Assembly (NCBI RefSeq): GCF_000705555.1
Contig: NZ_JMQN01000057.1
Location: forward strand, 186,001-250,000
DNA length: 64,000 bases
Origin: Marinobacterium lacunae
Lineage (GTDB): Bacteria; Pseudomonadota; Gammaproteobacteria; Pseudomonadales; Balneatricaceae
Direction: 5' to 3'
The notes under the pieces were generated by a model. The model was given only the letters and a program-made list of their open reading frames with translations, had not been told where the DNA came from and searched no databases. A program made the translations under genes and the position numbers. Shown piece by piece: positions 9,191-17,067 of the stretch. How positions within the stretch are numbered: position 1 is the first letter of the stretch; each line of letters opens with the position of its first letter.

Positions 9191-9282
9191 CATCTCTGCG
9201 GCATTGGCGGCAGCGGGATGGGCTCCTGTGGCCAATCAGCAGTGATTTGATCATCACATTCAGCAGCATTGAAATTCCACAT
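9190..9282 (-). CDS. Small 30-residue protein of unknown function
   Basis: A short ORF with unusually good signals: AGGAGG sits 6 bp before the ATG, and two hairpins follow the stop. The peptide starts MWNFNAAECDDQITADW and ends in a proline-rich tail EPIPLPPMPQR. It has two Trp, one Cys, a net acidic N-terminal half and no hydrophobic segment, so it is unlikely to be a membrane peptide or a classic Trp attenuator leader (no run of Trp codons and no biosynthetic gene downstream). It follows the FKBP gene on the same strand at 158 bp. I do not recognise it. Coding potential is supported only by the signals. Confidence 0.55.
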   Translation of the reverse strand: MWNFNAAECDDQITADWPQEPIPLPPMPQR

Positions 9283-9383
9283 AGCAAACCTCCTAAGTTA
9301 AAGTCCGGCGTTCAAGCCATGTAGGAGTAGTGTGCATCGGCACACACATCATGAAAAATCAATATCCGCTATATTATGTATAA

Positions 9384-9398
9384 GCTATACCTTATAGC
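9384..9398. promoter_or_regulatory. Inverted repeat in AT-rich promoter-like region
   Basis: GCTATA and TATAGC are separated by 3 bp within an AT-rich stretch about 100 bp upstream of the 30-codon gene. Adjacent TATACA/TAATAT-like hexamers on the minus strand could be a -10 region. A second repeat, GTGTGC-ATCG-GCACAC (9330-9345), would form a hairpin in the leader. Confidence 0.3.
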
Positions 9399-9440
9399 TG
9401 ACTGATATACAGGCCTCTCTGCCCTCTTTCCGGGTGCAAT

Positions 9441-9788
9441 TTACTCCCGATTCAGCGCGTCCAGCAGTTCAATTTCAAATATCAGATTCGAATGTGGCGG
9501 AATCTTTTCGCCAAAGCCGCGCTCACCATACCCCATATCCGACGGCACCCGCAGTTTCCGCTTGCCACCCACCTTCATACCGATAAGGCCCTCAACCCAA
9601 GCGGCGATCACTTTCTTGCGGCTGAGTACCGTCTGAAACGGCTCACCCCTGTCGTAGGAAGAGTCAAACTCGGTTCCATCTTCCAGATAGCCGCGGTAGT
9701 GAGCCGTGATCAGGGCACCGCCCTTTTTAACTTCGGTACCCGTGCCTTCAACCAGATCTTCAACTACCAGTTGTGCGAACTCAGTCAT
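9441..9788 (-). CDS. FKBP-type peptidyl-prolyl cis-trans isomerase
   Basis: A 115-residue single-domain FKBP. The conserved core is complete: ITAHYRGYLEDGTEFDSSYDRGEPFQ, then VIAAWVEGLIGMKVGGKRKLRVPSDMGYGERGFGEKIPPHSNLIFEIELL. There is no signal peptide, so it is cytoplasmic. The ATG giving MTEFAQLVVEDL has AGGA upstream; an earlier start would add an unconserved tail. It assists proline isomerisation during folding. It is a monocistronic gene divergent from the rhodanese gene. Confidence 0.93.
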   Translation of the reverse strand: MTEFAQLVVEDLVEGTGTEVKKGGALITAHYRGYLEDGTEFDSSYDRGEPFQTVLSRKKVIAAWVEGLIGMKVGGKRKLRVPSDMGYGERGFGEKIPPHSNLIFEIELLDALNRE

Positions 9789-9854
9789 CGGTTTTCCTAT
9801 GCGTATCAATAGCCTTTAGATCGGGGTATTCAATAACGGCAGGTTCACGATATC

Positions 9855-9866
9855 AACGATATCGTT
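9855..9866. repeat. 12-bp palindrome between FKBP and rhodanese genes
   Basis: AACGATATCGTT is a perfect palindrome, and a further CGATATC copy lies just upstream, so the motif is partly repeated. It is in the 161-bp divergent intergenic region and may be an operator; no regulator is adjacent. Confidence 0.3.
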
Positions 9867-9949
9867 ATGCCTTACACGATTGATCGCCAACATTAGGGTG
9901 TTCTGATATATATAAAGTAATAGCCGAATGCTGAAGACAGGATCGAACG

Positions 9950-10369
9950 ATGAAAAAACAACTGATTGCTCTGATAACCCTCCTGCCCGCCCTGCTCATG
10001 AGTCTGGTAGCTCAGGCTGGCCCGCGAGAGGATACAGGCTGGGAAAAGATTGCCAACGGCGCGCTGCTAGTGGATGTACGTACCGAACAGGAGTACGCCA
10101 GCGGCCACCTAGATGGTGCGCTACTGATCCCCTACCAGCAGATCGTCGAGCAGTTTGCAGCCCGTGACATCCCCAAAGATCAGCCAGTCGTGCTCTACTG
10201 CCGCAGCGGCAACCGCGCCGGTATAGCAGAAGCCGCATTGCGCGAGGCGGGGTATACCCAACTGTTCAACGCTGGGGGGTTCGAAGCGCTTGCGCAAAGC
10301 AAACCCACCGATCTGTCCATCAAAAAGGAAACGGCCTGCACACAAAACACCGATAGTACTGACTGCTGA
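9950..10369 (+). CDS. Periplasmic rhodanese-like protein
   Basis: A 139-residue protein with a cleavable signal (about residues 1-23, ending SLVAQA) and one rhodanese domain. The active-site loop is CRSGNR with Cys84, a six-residue loop typical of sulfurtransferases and PspE-like proteins. LLVDVRTEQEYASGHLDGALLIPY is the domain start. It probably transfers sulfane sulfur in the periplasm. The C-terminus carries two extra cysteines (TACTQN, TDC). The next gene follows 15 bp later behind a strong AGAGGAGG, so the two are likely co-transcribed. Confidence 0.85.
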   Translation: MKKQLIALITLLPALLMSLVAQAGPREDTGWEKIANGALLVDVRTEQEYASGHLDGALLIPYQQIVEQFAARDIPKDQPVVLYCRSGNRAGIAEAALREAGYTQLFNAGGFEALAQSKPTDLSIKKETACTQNTDSTDC

Positions 10370-10384
10370 GAGGAGGTTAAACCT

Positions 10385-10714
10385 ATGAGCTCAGGGCTGA
10401 CCGATGTACTGCATGTACTCATCCAGTGGCAGTGCACACCCAATCAGGCGCTCGCGATCCTGAAGCTGGACCCTGACCAGCCATTTCCAGCAGTCTTCAA
10501 CGAGGAACAGTGTGAGCGCGTGACCTTTGTACTCAATATTCACTCGGGCCTCAGCACACTCTTCGACGACCCTGAGGATGTATACGGTTACATGTCCAGC
10601 CCTCACGACGATCCGTATTACGAAGGTAAATCCCCTCTGGAGCTGATCACTACGGGGGATTTAACCGTGTTCGAACGTGTCTGCTGGCATATAGATGCGA
10701 TGAGGGTGCTCTGA
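10385..10714 (+). CDS. Stand-alone MbcA/ParS/Xre-type antitoxin-like protein
   Basis: A 109-residue protein whose C-terminal half (LSTLFDDPEDVYGYMSSPHDDPYYEGKSPLELITTGDLTVFERVCWHIDAM) looks like the toxin-binding domain of the Xre/MbcA/ParS (DUF2384) family, with the usual G-x-SPLELI-x-x-G core. No RES-domain toxin is adjacent on either side; instead it is coupled to a rhodanese gene. The N-terminal part (about 45 residues) is shorter than a typical Xre HTH. It may be an orphan regulator rather than half of a toxin-antitoxin pair. Confidence 0.6.
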   Translation: MSSGLTDVLHVLIQWQCTPNQALAILKLDPDQPFPAVFNEEQCERVTFVLNIHSGLSTLFDDPEDVYGYMSSPHDDPYYEGKSPLELITTGDLTVFERVCWHIDAMRVL

Positions 10715-10730
10715 CTACGGCAAAAATATG

Positions 10731-11054
10731 TCAGTCTATGACACCTATCGATGCCAGCCGATTTATTATATGGGACATTACTAACACATCTCCTGGTCGT
10801 GCCATCTGCAAGGCTTTGAGTATGATCAGGTTGTCACCGGGACGAGTACGTACCGTTAGGGCGGTTCCACACATCGGAGTAAAGCCATGATAGGGCTTTA
10901 CTCCCAGCGCACTGACATTACGTCCAAGGCAGTCACTGATAATTGCGCTTGGCATCGAACTGAACTTGCCCAGCCAGTCGTTAGGTATTTGCTCAGCGAG
11001 TGGCAGAATCGAGAAGCCGGTTGGCCAGTCATCAACTGTATTCACGTTTAACAC
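10731..11054 (-). pseudogene. Truncated RraA-like aldolase/demethylmenaquinone methyltransferase family relic
   Basis: The 107 codons match the first half of RraA-family proteins: IPNDWLGKFSSMPSAIISDCLGR, then FTPMCGTALTVRTRPGDNLIILKALQMARPGDVLV. The family normally continues with VDGGG and a G-x-x-RD metal/active-site segment for another 100 residues or so; here it changes to unrelated sequence and stops. A GTG start with GAGAGG upstream is intact. It lies 57 bp downstream of leuD in the same orientation, so the original operon probably encoded a full aldolase-like enzyme. It may still be translated but should not be active. Confidence 0.75.
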
Positions 11055-11111
11055 ATTATCACCTCTCCGGCAGATTGAGGCCGGTATTGTTATTGGGAAC
11101 GTTAAGCGTAA

Positions 11112-11723
11112 CTACCGTTGTAACCACGGATTGTCGCGCCAATGCTGTTGCTGAAACTGCCGGATCAGCTCCGCACGTTCCAGGGTACTGTCGATAGCAT
11201 CCAGCCCTTTCACTAACGACGCTTTGCGCAGTGAGTCGATCTCAAATCTCAGGCTCTCGCCATCCGCCAGACTGATGGTCTGCTGTGGTAGGTCGATCAC
11301 GATTTTATTGCGTTCCGGGTTAGAGATTGTTTCGCCCAGACGCTCGAGCTGATGGCTCTCCAGTTGGATGAGCAACACCCCGTTGCGCTGGCAGTTATCG
11401 TAAAAAATGCCCGCGAAGGAGGTACCCACCAGCGCACGTATCCCCAACTGCTGAAGCCCCCAGACAGCATGTTCCCGACTTGATCCACAGCCAAAGTTGG
11501 GACCGACCACCAGAAAACTCACGTCGCCCCAAGCCGGCTGATTGAGGATAAATTGGGGATTTGGCGTACCATCCTCGAGGAAGCGCTGATCAAAAAAGGT
11601 GCCTCGCGCCAGTCCATTCCGGTCGATCCCCTTCAGGAACTGCTTGGGCATGATCACATCGGTATCGATGTTGGCAGCCAGCAAAGGCGCTGCCGTGCCA
11701 GACACGCGGTTAAACGGTTGCAT
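11112..11723 (-). CDS. leuD: 3-isopropylmalate dehydratase small subunit (LeuD-type)
   Basis: A 203-residue swivel-domain subunit of an aconitase-superfamily hydro-lyase. The segments ANIDTDVIMPKQFLKGIDRNGL, GPNFGCGSSREHAVW and FYDNCQRNGVLLIQL are diagnostic. It is made 4 bp after leuC and pairs with it. The canonical role is isomerisation of 2- to 3-isopropylmalate, but leuB is not adjacent and the neighbours look catabolic, so a maleate- or citraconate-hydratase-like role is an alternative. Confidence 0.9.
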   Translation of the reverse strand: MQPFNRVSGTAAPLLAANIDTDVIMPKQFLKGIDRNGLARGTFFDQRFLEDGTPNPQFILNQPAWGDVSFLVVGPNFGCGSSREHAVWGLQQLGIRALVGTSFAGIFYDNCQRNGVLLIQLESHQLERLGETISNPERNKIVIDLPQQTISLADGESLRFEIDSLRKASLVKGLDAIDSTLERAELIRQFQQQHWRDNPWLQR

Positions 11724-11727
11724 ATCC

Positions 11728-13146
11728 TCACACTCCTTTACGAATATCGGTCAGATGTCCGGCCAGCGCCGCGGCGGCGACCATGGCGGGGCTCATCAGA
11801 TGGGTACGTGCTCCGGCCCCCTGACGCCCCTCGAAGTTTCGGTTGGTGCTTGAAGCGCAGCGGTCACCGGGTTTGAGTACGTCGTCATTCATCGCCAGAC
11901 ACATGGAGCATCCCGACTGACGCCATTCAAAACCGGCCTGAATGAAGATCTCCGCCAGCCCTTCCACTTCCGCCTGTGCGCGCACCTCGGTCGACCCCGG
12001 TACGATCATCGCCCGCACACCCGGCGCAACACGGCCACCCTTAACCACTGCGGCAACGGCCCTGAGGTCTTCGATACGCGCGTTGGTGCACGAGCCGATA
12101 AAAGCGTGGGTGATCGCAACCCCCTTAATGGGCTGCCCGGCGGTAAGACCCATGTAGCTGAGCGCGCGTTGCGCATCACGGCGCATGGTGGGAATCTCCA
12201 ACAGCTCCGGATCGGGTATCAGGTCGTCGATTGTCACGGATTGATCAGGGCTCGTACCCCAGGTCACCATCGGGCGGATCTCGGACGCCTTCAGTTCAAC
12301 CGTCCGATCAAACCTGGCCCCATCATCGCTTTTAAGCTCGCCCCACTTGTCAACCGCCTGTTGCCACACATCACCTTTCGGCGCCATTGGCTTATCTGCC
12401 AAGTAGTCAAAGACTTTTCTGTCCGGTGCCATATACGCTCCACGTGCACCCGCTTCGACGGCCATATTGCAGATGGTCATACGCGCTTCGACACTGAGCG
12501 CATCGATGGTTGAACCGCAGAACTCAATCACGAACCCTGTCGCACCCGACGCACCGATTTCACGTATCAGGGCCATGATGATGTCCTTCGACTCAACTCC
12601 TAGACCCAGTGCACCCTCAACACGGACACGCATCGTTTTAAGTCGCTTATAGACGAGTGTCTGAGTGGCCAGCAGGTGTTCAATCTCAGACGTGCCGATA
12701 CCAAAACCAAACGCGCCCAGGGCACCGTAGGTGGTGGTGTGGCTATCGCCCGCCGCCACCACCATGCCCGGCAGGATGAACCCCTGTTCCGGGGCGACCA
12801 CATGCTCGATACCCTGACGGCTATCCATAATGTCAAAAAGCTCAAGTCCGAAGTCCTGGCAGTTCTGACGCAGATAGGCTACCTGACGCGCCCCCCCCTC
12901 ATCAGGCATGACCTCAATCCGGTTTGGAGCCGTTGGGTTTACGTGATCGACAACGGCCAAATGAGCCGCCGGATTCCACACCTTACGCCCGGCATCCCGC
13001 AGGCCACTGAATGCCTGGGGGCTGGTATATTCATTCAGCACCTGCCGATCGATGTAGAGCAGTACGTGCCCCTCATCATCAAGCGTGCAGATGGTGTGTG
13101 AGTCGATATGTTTGTCGTAGAGCGTTCGTGGGTTTTGCATAGTCAT
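11728..13146 (-). CDS. leuC: 3-isopropylmalate dehydratase large subunit (LeuC-type)
   Basis: A 472-residue [4Fe-4S] hydro-lyase subunit. The cluster cysteines are in IGSCTNARIEDLR and GCSMCLAMN; GDSHTTTYGALGAFGFGIGTSE is the substrate loop region. Overall similarity to enterobacterial LeuC is high through the whole length. It is preceded by a DASS anion transporter and followed by leuD and an RraA relic, with a DmlR-like LysR regulator at the head of the cluster. This context fits organic-acid catabolism better than leucine synthesis, since leuB and leuA are missing. The function therefore stands between a true LeuC and a related hydratase. Confidence 0.9.
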   Translation of the reverse strand: MTMQNPRTLYDKHIDSHTICTLDDEGHVLLYIDRQVLNEYTSPQAFSGLRDAGRKVWNPAAHLAVVDHVNPTAPNRIEVMPDEGGARQVAYLRQNCQDFGLELFDIMDSRQGIEHVVAPEQGFILPGMVVAAGDSHTTTYGALGAFGFGIGTSEIEHLLATQTLVYKRLKTMRVRVEGALGLGVESKDIIMALIREIGASGATGFVIEFCGSTIDALSVEARMTICNMAVEAGARGAYMAPDRKVFDYLADKPMAPKGDVWQQAVDKWGELKSDDGARFDRTVELKASEIRPMVTWGTSPDQSVTIDDLIPDPELLEIPTMRRDAQRALSYMGLTAGQPIKGVAITHAFIGSCTNARIEDLRAVAAVVKGGRVAPGVRAMIVPGSTEVRAQAEVEGLAEIFIQAGFEWRQSGCSMCLAMNDDVLKPGDRCASSTNRNFEGRQGAGARTHLMSPAMVAAAALAGHLTDIRKGV

Positions 13147-13211
13147 TCATCTCATGTTTTAAACCTTCGCCAGCCACGCCCAGTGCCGGCCGGGCGCAGC
13201 GGGCATAGGGT

Positions 13212-14717
13212 TTAGAAAAGAACGTCGGCCAGCAGATACATGGCGGTTAATGTGATGCAGATGGCGATCAGGTTGAGCCACATACCCGCTTTGATCATGT
13301 CTTTCAGTTGAAGCTGGTCGTAGGAGAAAACAATCGCATTGGGCGGGGTCGCAACAGGCATCATGAACGCCATCGACGCCCCCACAGCAACCGGCACCAC
13401 GAGGAAGCGAGGGTCAATACCAAGCCCTACAGCTACCGCACCCAGAATCGGCAGAAAGGTTGCCGTGGAGGCGGTGTTCGATGTGACTTCAGTCAGGTAA
13501 ACAATTGAGACGATGACCACCAAAATTAGCACCCACTGATTAACACTGACACTGCTGACGGTGCTTCCGATCCACTCGGCCAGCCCAGTGCTGCCAAACG
13601 CCGCCGCCAGCGCCAGACCACCGCCGAACAGTAGCAGCACGCCCCAGGGAACATTGCGGGTATCTTTCCACTCCAGCACGAACTTTCCCGGTTTGCCGGA
13701 TACCGGCCAGGCAAAGAGTGCCAATGCCGCCACCAGCGCAATGGTGGTGTCGTTGATCGCCAGCCCGGTCAGGCTCGCGATGGGCTGGCGGAAAATCCAT
13801 CCCAGTGCGGCACATACAAATACGGTCGCCACCGCCTTTTCCGCTTTCTCCATCCGGCCCAGCCCGGCCAACTCATCCCGGACAATCTGGCCCACATCAC
13901 CGATGCGCAGCTCATCAGAGGGAAACACCACTTTCGTAAGCAGAAGCCAGCACAGCGGCAGCATCACAGCGACAATGGGCATTCCAAACGCCATCCAGGT
14001 GACAAAATCAATATTGATGCCGTAGGTCGCCGACAAAAAGCTAGCGAGCAATGCGTTTGGCGGGGTGCCGATCAATGTGCCAATGCCGCCGATGGTCGCG
14101 CTGTAGGCGATACACAGCATCAGGGCGACACCGAAGTTGCGTACCATCTTTTGATTGGTTGTCTTGCGGGCAACGAAGTCGATTACCGAGAGACCCACTG
14201 CGTACATCATGATGGTGGCCGCGGTGTTGGATATCCACATGGAGAGGAACGCTGTGGCCAGCATAAATCCGCCGATCACGCGACTCGGAGTGGTACCGGC
14301 AACAGAGATGATGCGCAAGGCGATTCTGCGGTGCAGGCCCCACCGCTGCATGGCCGCCGCCAACAGGAAACCGCCCAAGAACATGAAGATGAGCGGGTGG
14401 CCATAACTGGCCGCTACACCTTTCATGCCACCAACGCCCAGTAGCGGCATCATTGGTATGGGCAGCAGCGAGGTGGCGGCAATCGGTATCGCCTCAGACA
14501 GCCACCAGACCACCATCCACGCCAGCAGCGCAACCAGTCTCCAGGCCTCTACTTTCATTCCATCTGGTGCGGGGCAGAACAGCAGCACAAGCGCTAACAG
14601 TGGGCCCGCCACCAGCGCAGCAATACGGAAATAGCTCCAGTCGGATACCGAGTTATCAATATGATCTCCGGCCACTTGCCCGGTAAGGGCGTTCTCGTTC
14701 AACGATGCTGTTTTCAT
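13212..14717 (-). CDS. DASS (SLC13) family sodium:dicarboxylate/anion symporter
   Basis: A 501-residue inner-membrane transporter with about 11-12 hydrophobic segments. The two SNT motifs that bind sodium and carboxylate are present as SNTAATIMMYAVG and TSNTASTATFLPILGAVAVGLG, with IGTPPNALLASFL following the first and ATPPNAIVFSY the second. Substrates of the family are C4-dicarboxylates, citrate or sulfate. It lies between the alpha/beta hydrolase and leuCD on the same strand, implying import of the acid processed by those enzymes. The RBS is weak. Confidence 0.9.
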   Translation of the reverse strand: MKTASLNENALTGQVAGDHIDNSVSDWSYFRIAALVAGPLLALVLLFCPAPDGMKVEAWRLVALLAWMVVWWLSEAIPIAATSLLPIPMMPLLGVGGMKGVAASYGHPLIFMFLGGFLLAAAMQRWGLHRRIALRIISVAGTTPSRVIGGFMLATAFLSMWISNTAATIMMYAVGLSVIDFVARKTTNQKMVRNFGVALMLCIAYSATIGGIGTLIGTPPNALLASFLSATYGINIDFVTWMAFGMPIVAVMLPLCWLLLTKVVFPSDELRIGDVGQIVRDELAGLGRMEKAEKAVATVFVCAALGWIFRQPIASLTGLAINDTTIALVAALALFAWPVSGKPGKFVLEWKDTRNVPWGVLLLFGGGLALAAAFGSTGLAEWIGSTVSSVSVNQWVLILVVIVSIVYLTEVTSNTASTATFLPILGAVAVGLGIDPRFLVVPVAVGASMAFMMPVATPPNAIVFSYDQLQLKDMIKAGMWLNLIAICITLTAMYLLADVLF

Positions 14718-14888
14718 GTTATCGAAACCGTTTTTTTAATTGTTTGGATGACGAAATCGAGGGTGTTACCTGTTTTTAGGCAAAAGCTTCCCTGTCTGTG
14801 CACGGCACGCCGTCACAGTTGCCTAGGGTGTGAAACAAGCAGGGGTTACGTCATGGCCGGCGGGTATCCCTCCTCCGGCCATTGGGTT

Positions 14889-15770
14889 TTAGGTCAGGAA
14901 AGCGAGCGTCTCTTGTATCAGACGCTCTGGCATCTCCTCGGCTATGTAGTGTCCGCAGGGCAGCGGTTTTCCCTGAACATCCGACGCCACAGGATGCCAG
15001 AGACTCATCGGGTCGAAACAGCGCCCGACCGCACCCTCTTCTCCCCACATCACCAGCAGAGGCGTGTCGAGTTTTGTCCCGCTTCGCAGATCCTCCCGGT
15101 CGTGTTCCAGATCGATGCCAGCGGCGGCTCGATAGTCTTCACAGATCGCCATGGCGGTGCCCGGCAGGCGTAGACAACGCAGGTATTCAGCCAGTGCTTC
15201 TGCTGTAAACGGTGCCATCCCGGCACTGCGCGCACCCATCACACTTTGGATGTAGAGTTCGGGATCAGACTGAATCAGTGATTCAGGAAACGGAGCGGGT
15301 CTAATCAGGAAAAACCAATGCCAGTAGGCTCTGGCAAAGGCTTCAGTGGTGTTCTCATACATCCCCAGTGTCGGGGCAATATCGAGGAACACCATGCGTT
15401 TGACAGACGCGGCGTGATCCACCCCCAGCCGGTGCGCGACCCGGGCACCACGATCATGGGCCAGCAGCGAAAACTGCTCAAAGCCGATCACCTTCATCAG
15501 CTCGGCCATGTCCGCCGCCATCTCACGTTTGGAATACTCCAGATGATCCGCTGACGGAAGCGGTTTCTCGCTATCGCCATACCCCCGCAAGTCGGCTGCT
15601 ACAACGGTGAAATGGCGCGCCAGCTCATCCGCTACCTTATGCCACATCACGTGCGTTTGAGGGTGCCCATGAAGCAACAGCAAACCGGGACCCTGACCAC
15701 CGATACGGTAGTTGATCATGACGCCATTCACGCGCGACTGTTGCTGACTGAAGTGTTCAAACATGTGCAT
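14889..15770 (-). CDS. Fluoroacetate/haloacetate dehalogenase-like alpha/beta hydrolase
   Basis: A 293-residue cytosolic hydrolase. It carries LLLHGHPQTHVMWHKVADELA, the nucleophile elbow LLAHDRGARVAHRLGVDHA (Asp nucleophile rather than Ser), DIAPTLGMYENTTEAFARAYWHWFFLIRPAPFPE with the His-Trp pair, and the catalytic His in CGHYIAEEMPE. The Asp nucleophile, the Arg pair and the His-Trp are those that bind and polarise the halide in fluoroacetate dehalogenases. Epoxide hydrolases share the fold. It heads the leuCD/DASS cluster and is divergent from a LysR gene. There are two close candidate starts, MHMF or MF. Confidence 0.82.
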   Translation of the reverse strand: MHMFEHFSQQQSRVNGVMINYRIGGQGPGLLLLHGHPQTHVMWHKVADELARHFTVVAADLRGYGDSEKPLPSADHLEYSKREMAADMAELMKVIGFEQFSLLAHDRGARVAHRLGVDHAASVKRMVFLDIAPTLGMYENTTEAFARAYWHWFFLIRPAPFPESLIQSDPELYIQSVMGARSAGMAPFTAEALAEYLRCLRLPGTAMAICEDYRAAAGIDLEHDREDLRSGTKLDTPLLVMWGEEGAVGRCFDPMSLWHPVASDVQGKPLPCGHYIAEEMPERLIQETLAFLT

Positions 15771-15911
15771 CTGCTCCCGAGTGAATGTCCAGATGTATTA
15801 GGACGACCTTTCGTTCTCTTTATTCTGGTTGTGTCGAGCCGCCTACCCTTAGGTCAGTAAGCATTAAAATTCATGGTATAGTTCACGCATTCACGAATAA
15901 ACACAGCAATC

Positions 15912-16835
15912 ATGAGCCAAGAAAACACGTATCGTAAACAATCACCCCTTCCCGATGATCTCCGTGTATTTCTAACGGTGGTCCGCAAGCATAGCTTCGT
16001 CGCAGCCGCCGAGGAGTTGGGGCAATCACCCGCCTACATTAGCAAGCGCATCCAGATACTTGAGTCCTCCCTACACACCCGTTTACTGCACAGAACAACT
16101 AGAAGCCTGGCGTTAACCGAAGACGGTGAGCGCGCTCATCGATGGGCCTTGCAGATACTCAGTGATCTGGATGGATTGATGGATGACCTCTCACAGGCTC
16201 ATCACACTCCGCGAGGTCTATTACATGTGTGCAGCAGCTTTGGTTTTGGACGCAATCAGGTTGCTCCGGCGCTGTCACTGCTAGCTGAGCAGTACCCCGA
16301 GTTGGAGATACGCCTGGATGTTTATGACAGGGCGGTGGATATCATCAGTGAGGGATTTGATCTTGAGATTCGCGTGGGTGACGATCTGCCCGAGCAACAT
16401 ATATGTAAGCAGCTTGCCAGCAATCGCCGCGTACTCTGCGCCTCTCCCGAGTATCTGGAGCGTAGAGGCACACCGACTACACTTCGCGATCTCGAACAGC
16501 ATAGCTGCCTAGTGCTGAAGGAACGCAACACATCCTTCGGTATCTGGAACCTCTCTCCCTTAGACGGAAAGGCAACTGCGGTGAAAGTACAGGGCGCGCT
16601 TTCATCCAACAACGGCGAGATCGTGCTGCAATGGGCCTTGGATGGATGCGGAATTGTATTGCGCTCAATGTGGGATGTTAAAAAGCACCTAGAACAGGGC
16701 CGGCTGGTTCAGATACTTCCTAACTATTCGCAAAGCGCCAATGTATGGGCAGTTTACCCCACACGTCTTTCCCATTCGGCAAAGCTGCGCGTATGCGTAG
16801 AGTTTTTAACTAAGTATTTTAAGAGATTAGAATAA
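15912..16835 (+). CDS. LysR family regulator, DmlR-like
   Basis: A 307-residue LysR regulator with DDLRVFLTVVRKHSFVAAAEELGQSPAYISKRIQILESSL, the subgroup signature of DmlR/YeaT-type regulators that control D-malate and related dicarboxylate genes; the length equals E. coli DmlR. It is divergent from the hydrolase-DASS-leuCD cluster with a 141-bp shared promoter region, so it probably controls that cluster. Its third base usage is more AT-rich than the neighbours. No strong RBS precedes the ATG. Confidence 0.85.
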   Translation: MSQENTYRKQSPLPDDLRVFLTVVRKHSFVAAAEELGQSPAYISKRIQILESSLHTRLLHRTTRSLALTEDGERAHRWALQILSDLDGLMDDLSQAHHTPRGLLHVCSSFGFGRNQVAPALSLLAEQYPELEIRLDVYDRAVDIISEGFDLEIRVGDDLPEQHICKQLASNRRVLCASPEYLERRGTPTTLRDLEQHSCLVLKERNTSFGIWNLSPLDGKATAVKVQGALSSNNGEIVLQWALDGCGIVLRSMWDVKKHLEQGRLVQILPNYSQSANVWAVYPTRLSHSAKLRVCVEFLTKYFKRLE

Positions 16836-17067
16836 TTTGTTCTTCCGGCCCCGGAACTTCTCTTTGCGTGTTTGGCGGCGCTTGTTACTGAACTCGCTAT
16901 CGCCACATGTGAGTTGTTGATCCTTCTCTGCGTCCTTGATCATGTGCAGCGCGCATCGTCGCATTTACCGGACTTGATCACATCGCCCCTACCCACTTTG
17001 TATATGAACTCCTACAGTGAGATATTAATCCTCCTGACCTTATACCCGTATTACTCAGATAAAGACG

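Noticed and set aside
14851-14882. ATGGCCGG/CCGGCCAT hairpin downstream of the hydrolase gene as a terminator
   Set aside because: No T-run follows in the direction of the gene and the cluster continues on the same strand; it may be a chance or mRNA-processing structure.
16843-16856. TTCCGG-CC-CCGGAA palindrome between two convergent LysR genes as a terminator
   Set aside because: The stem is only four usable base pairs with a realistic loop, and no clear T-run follows.
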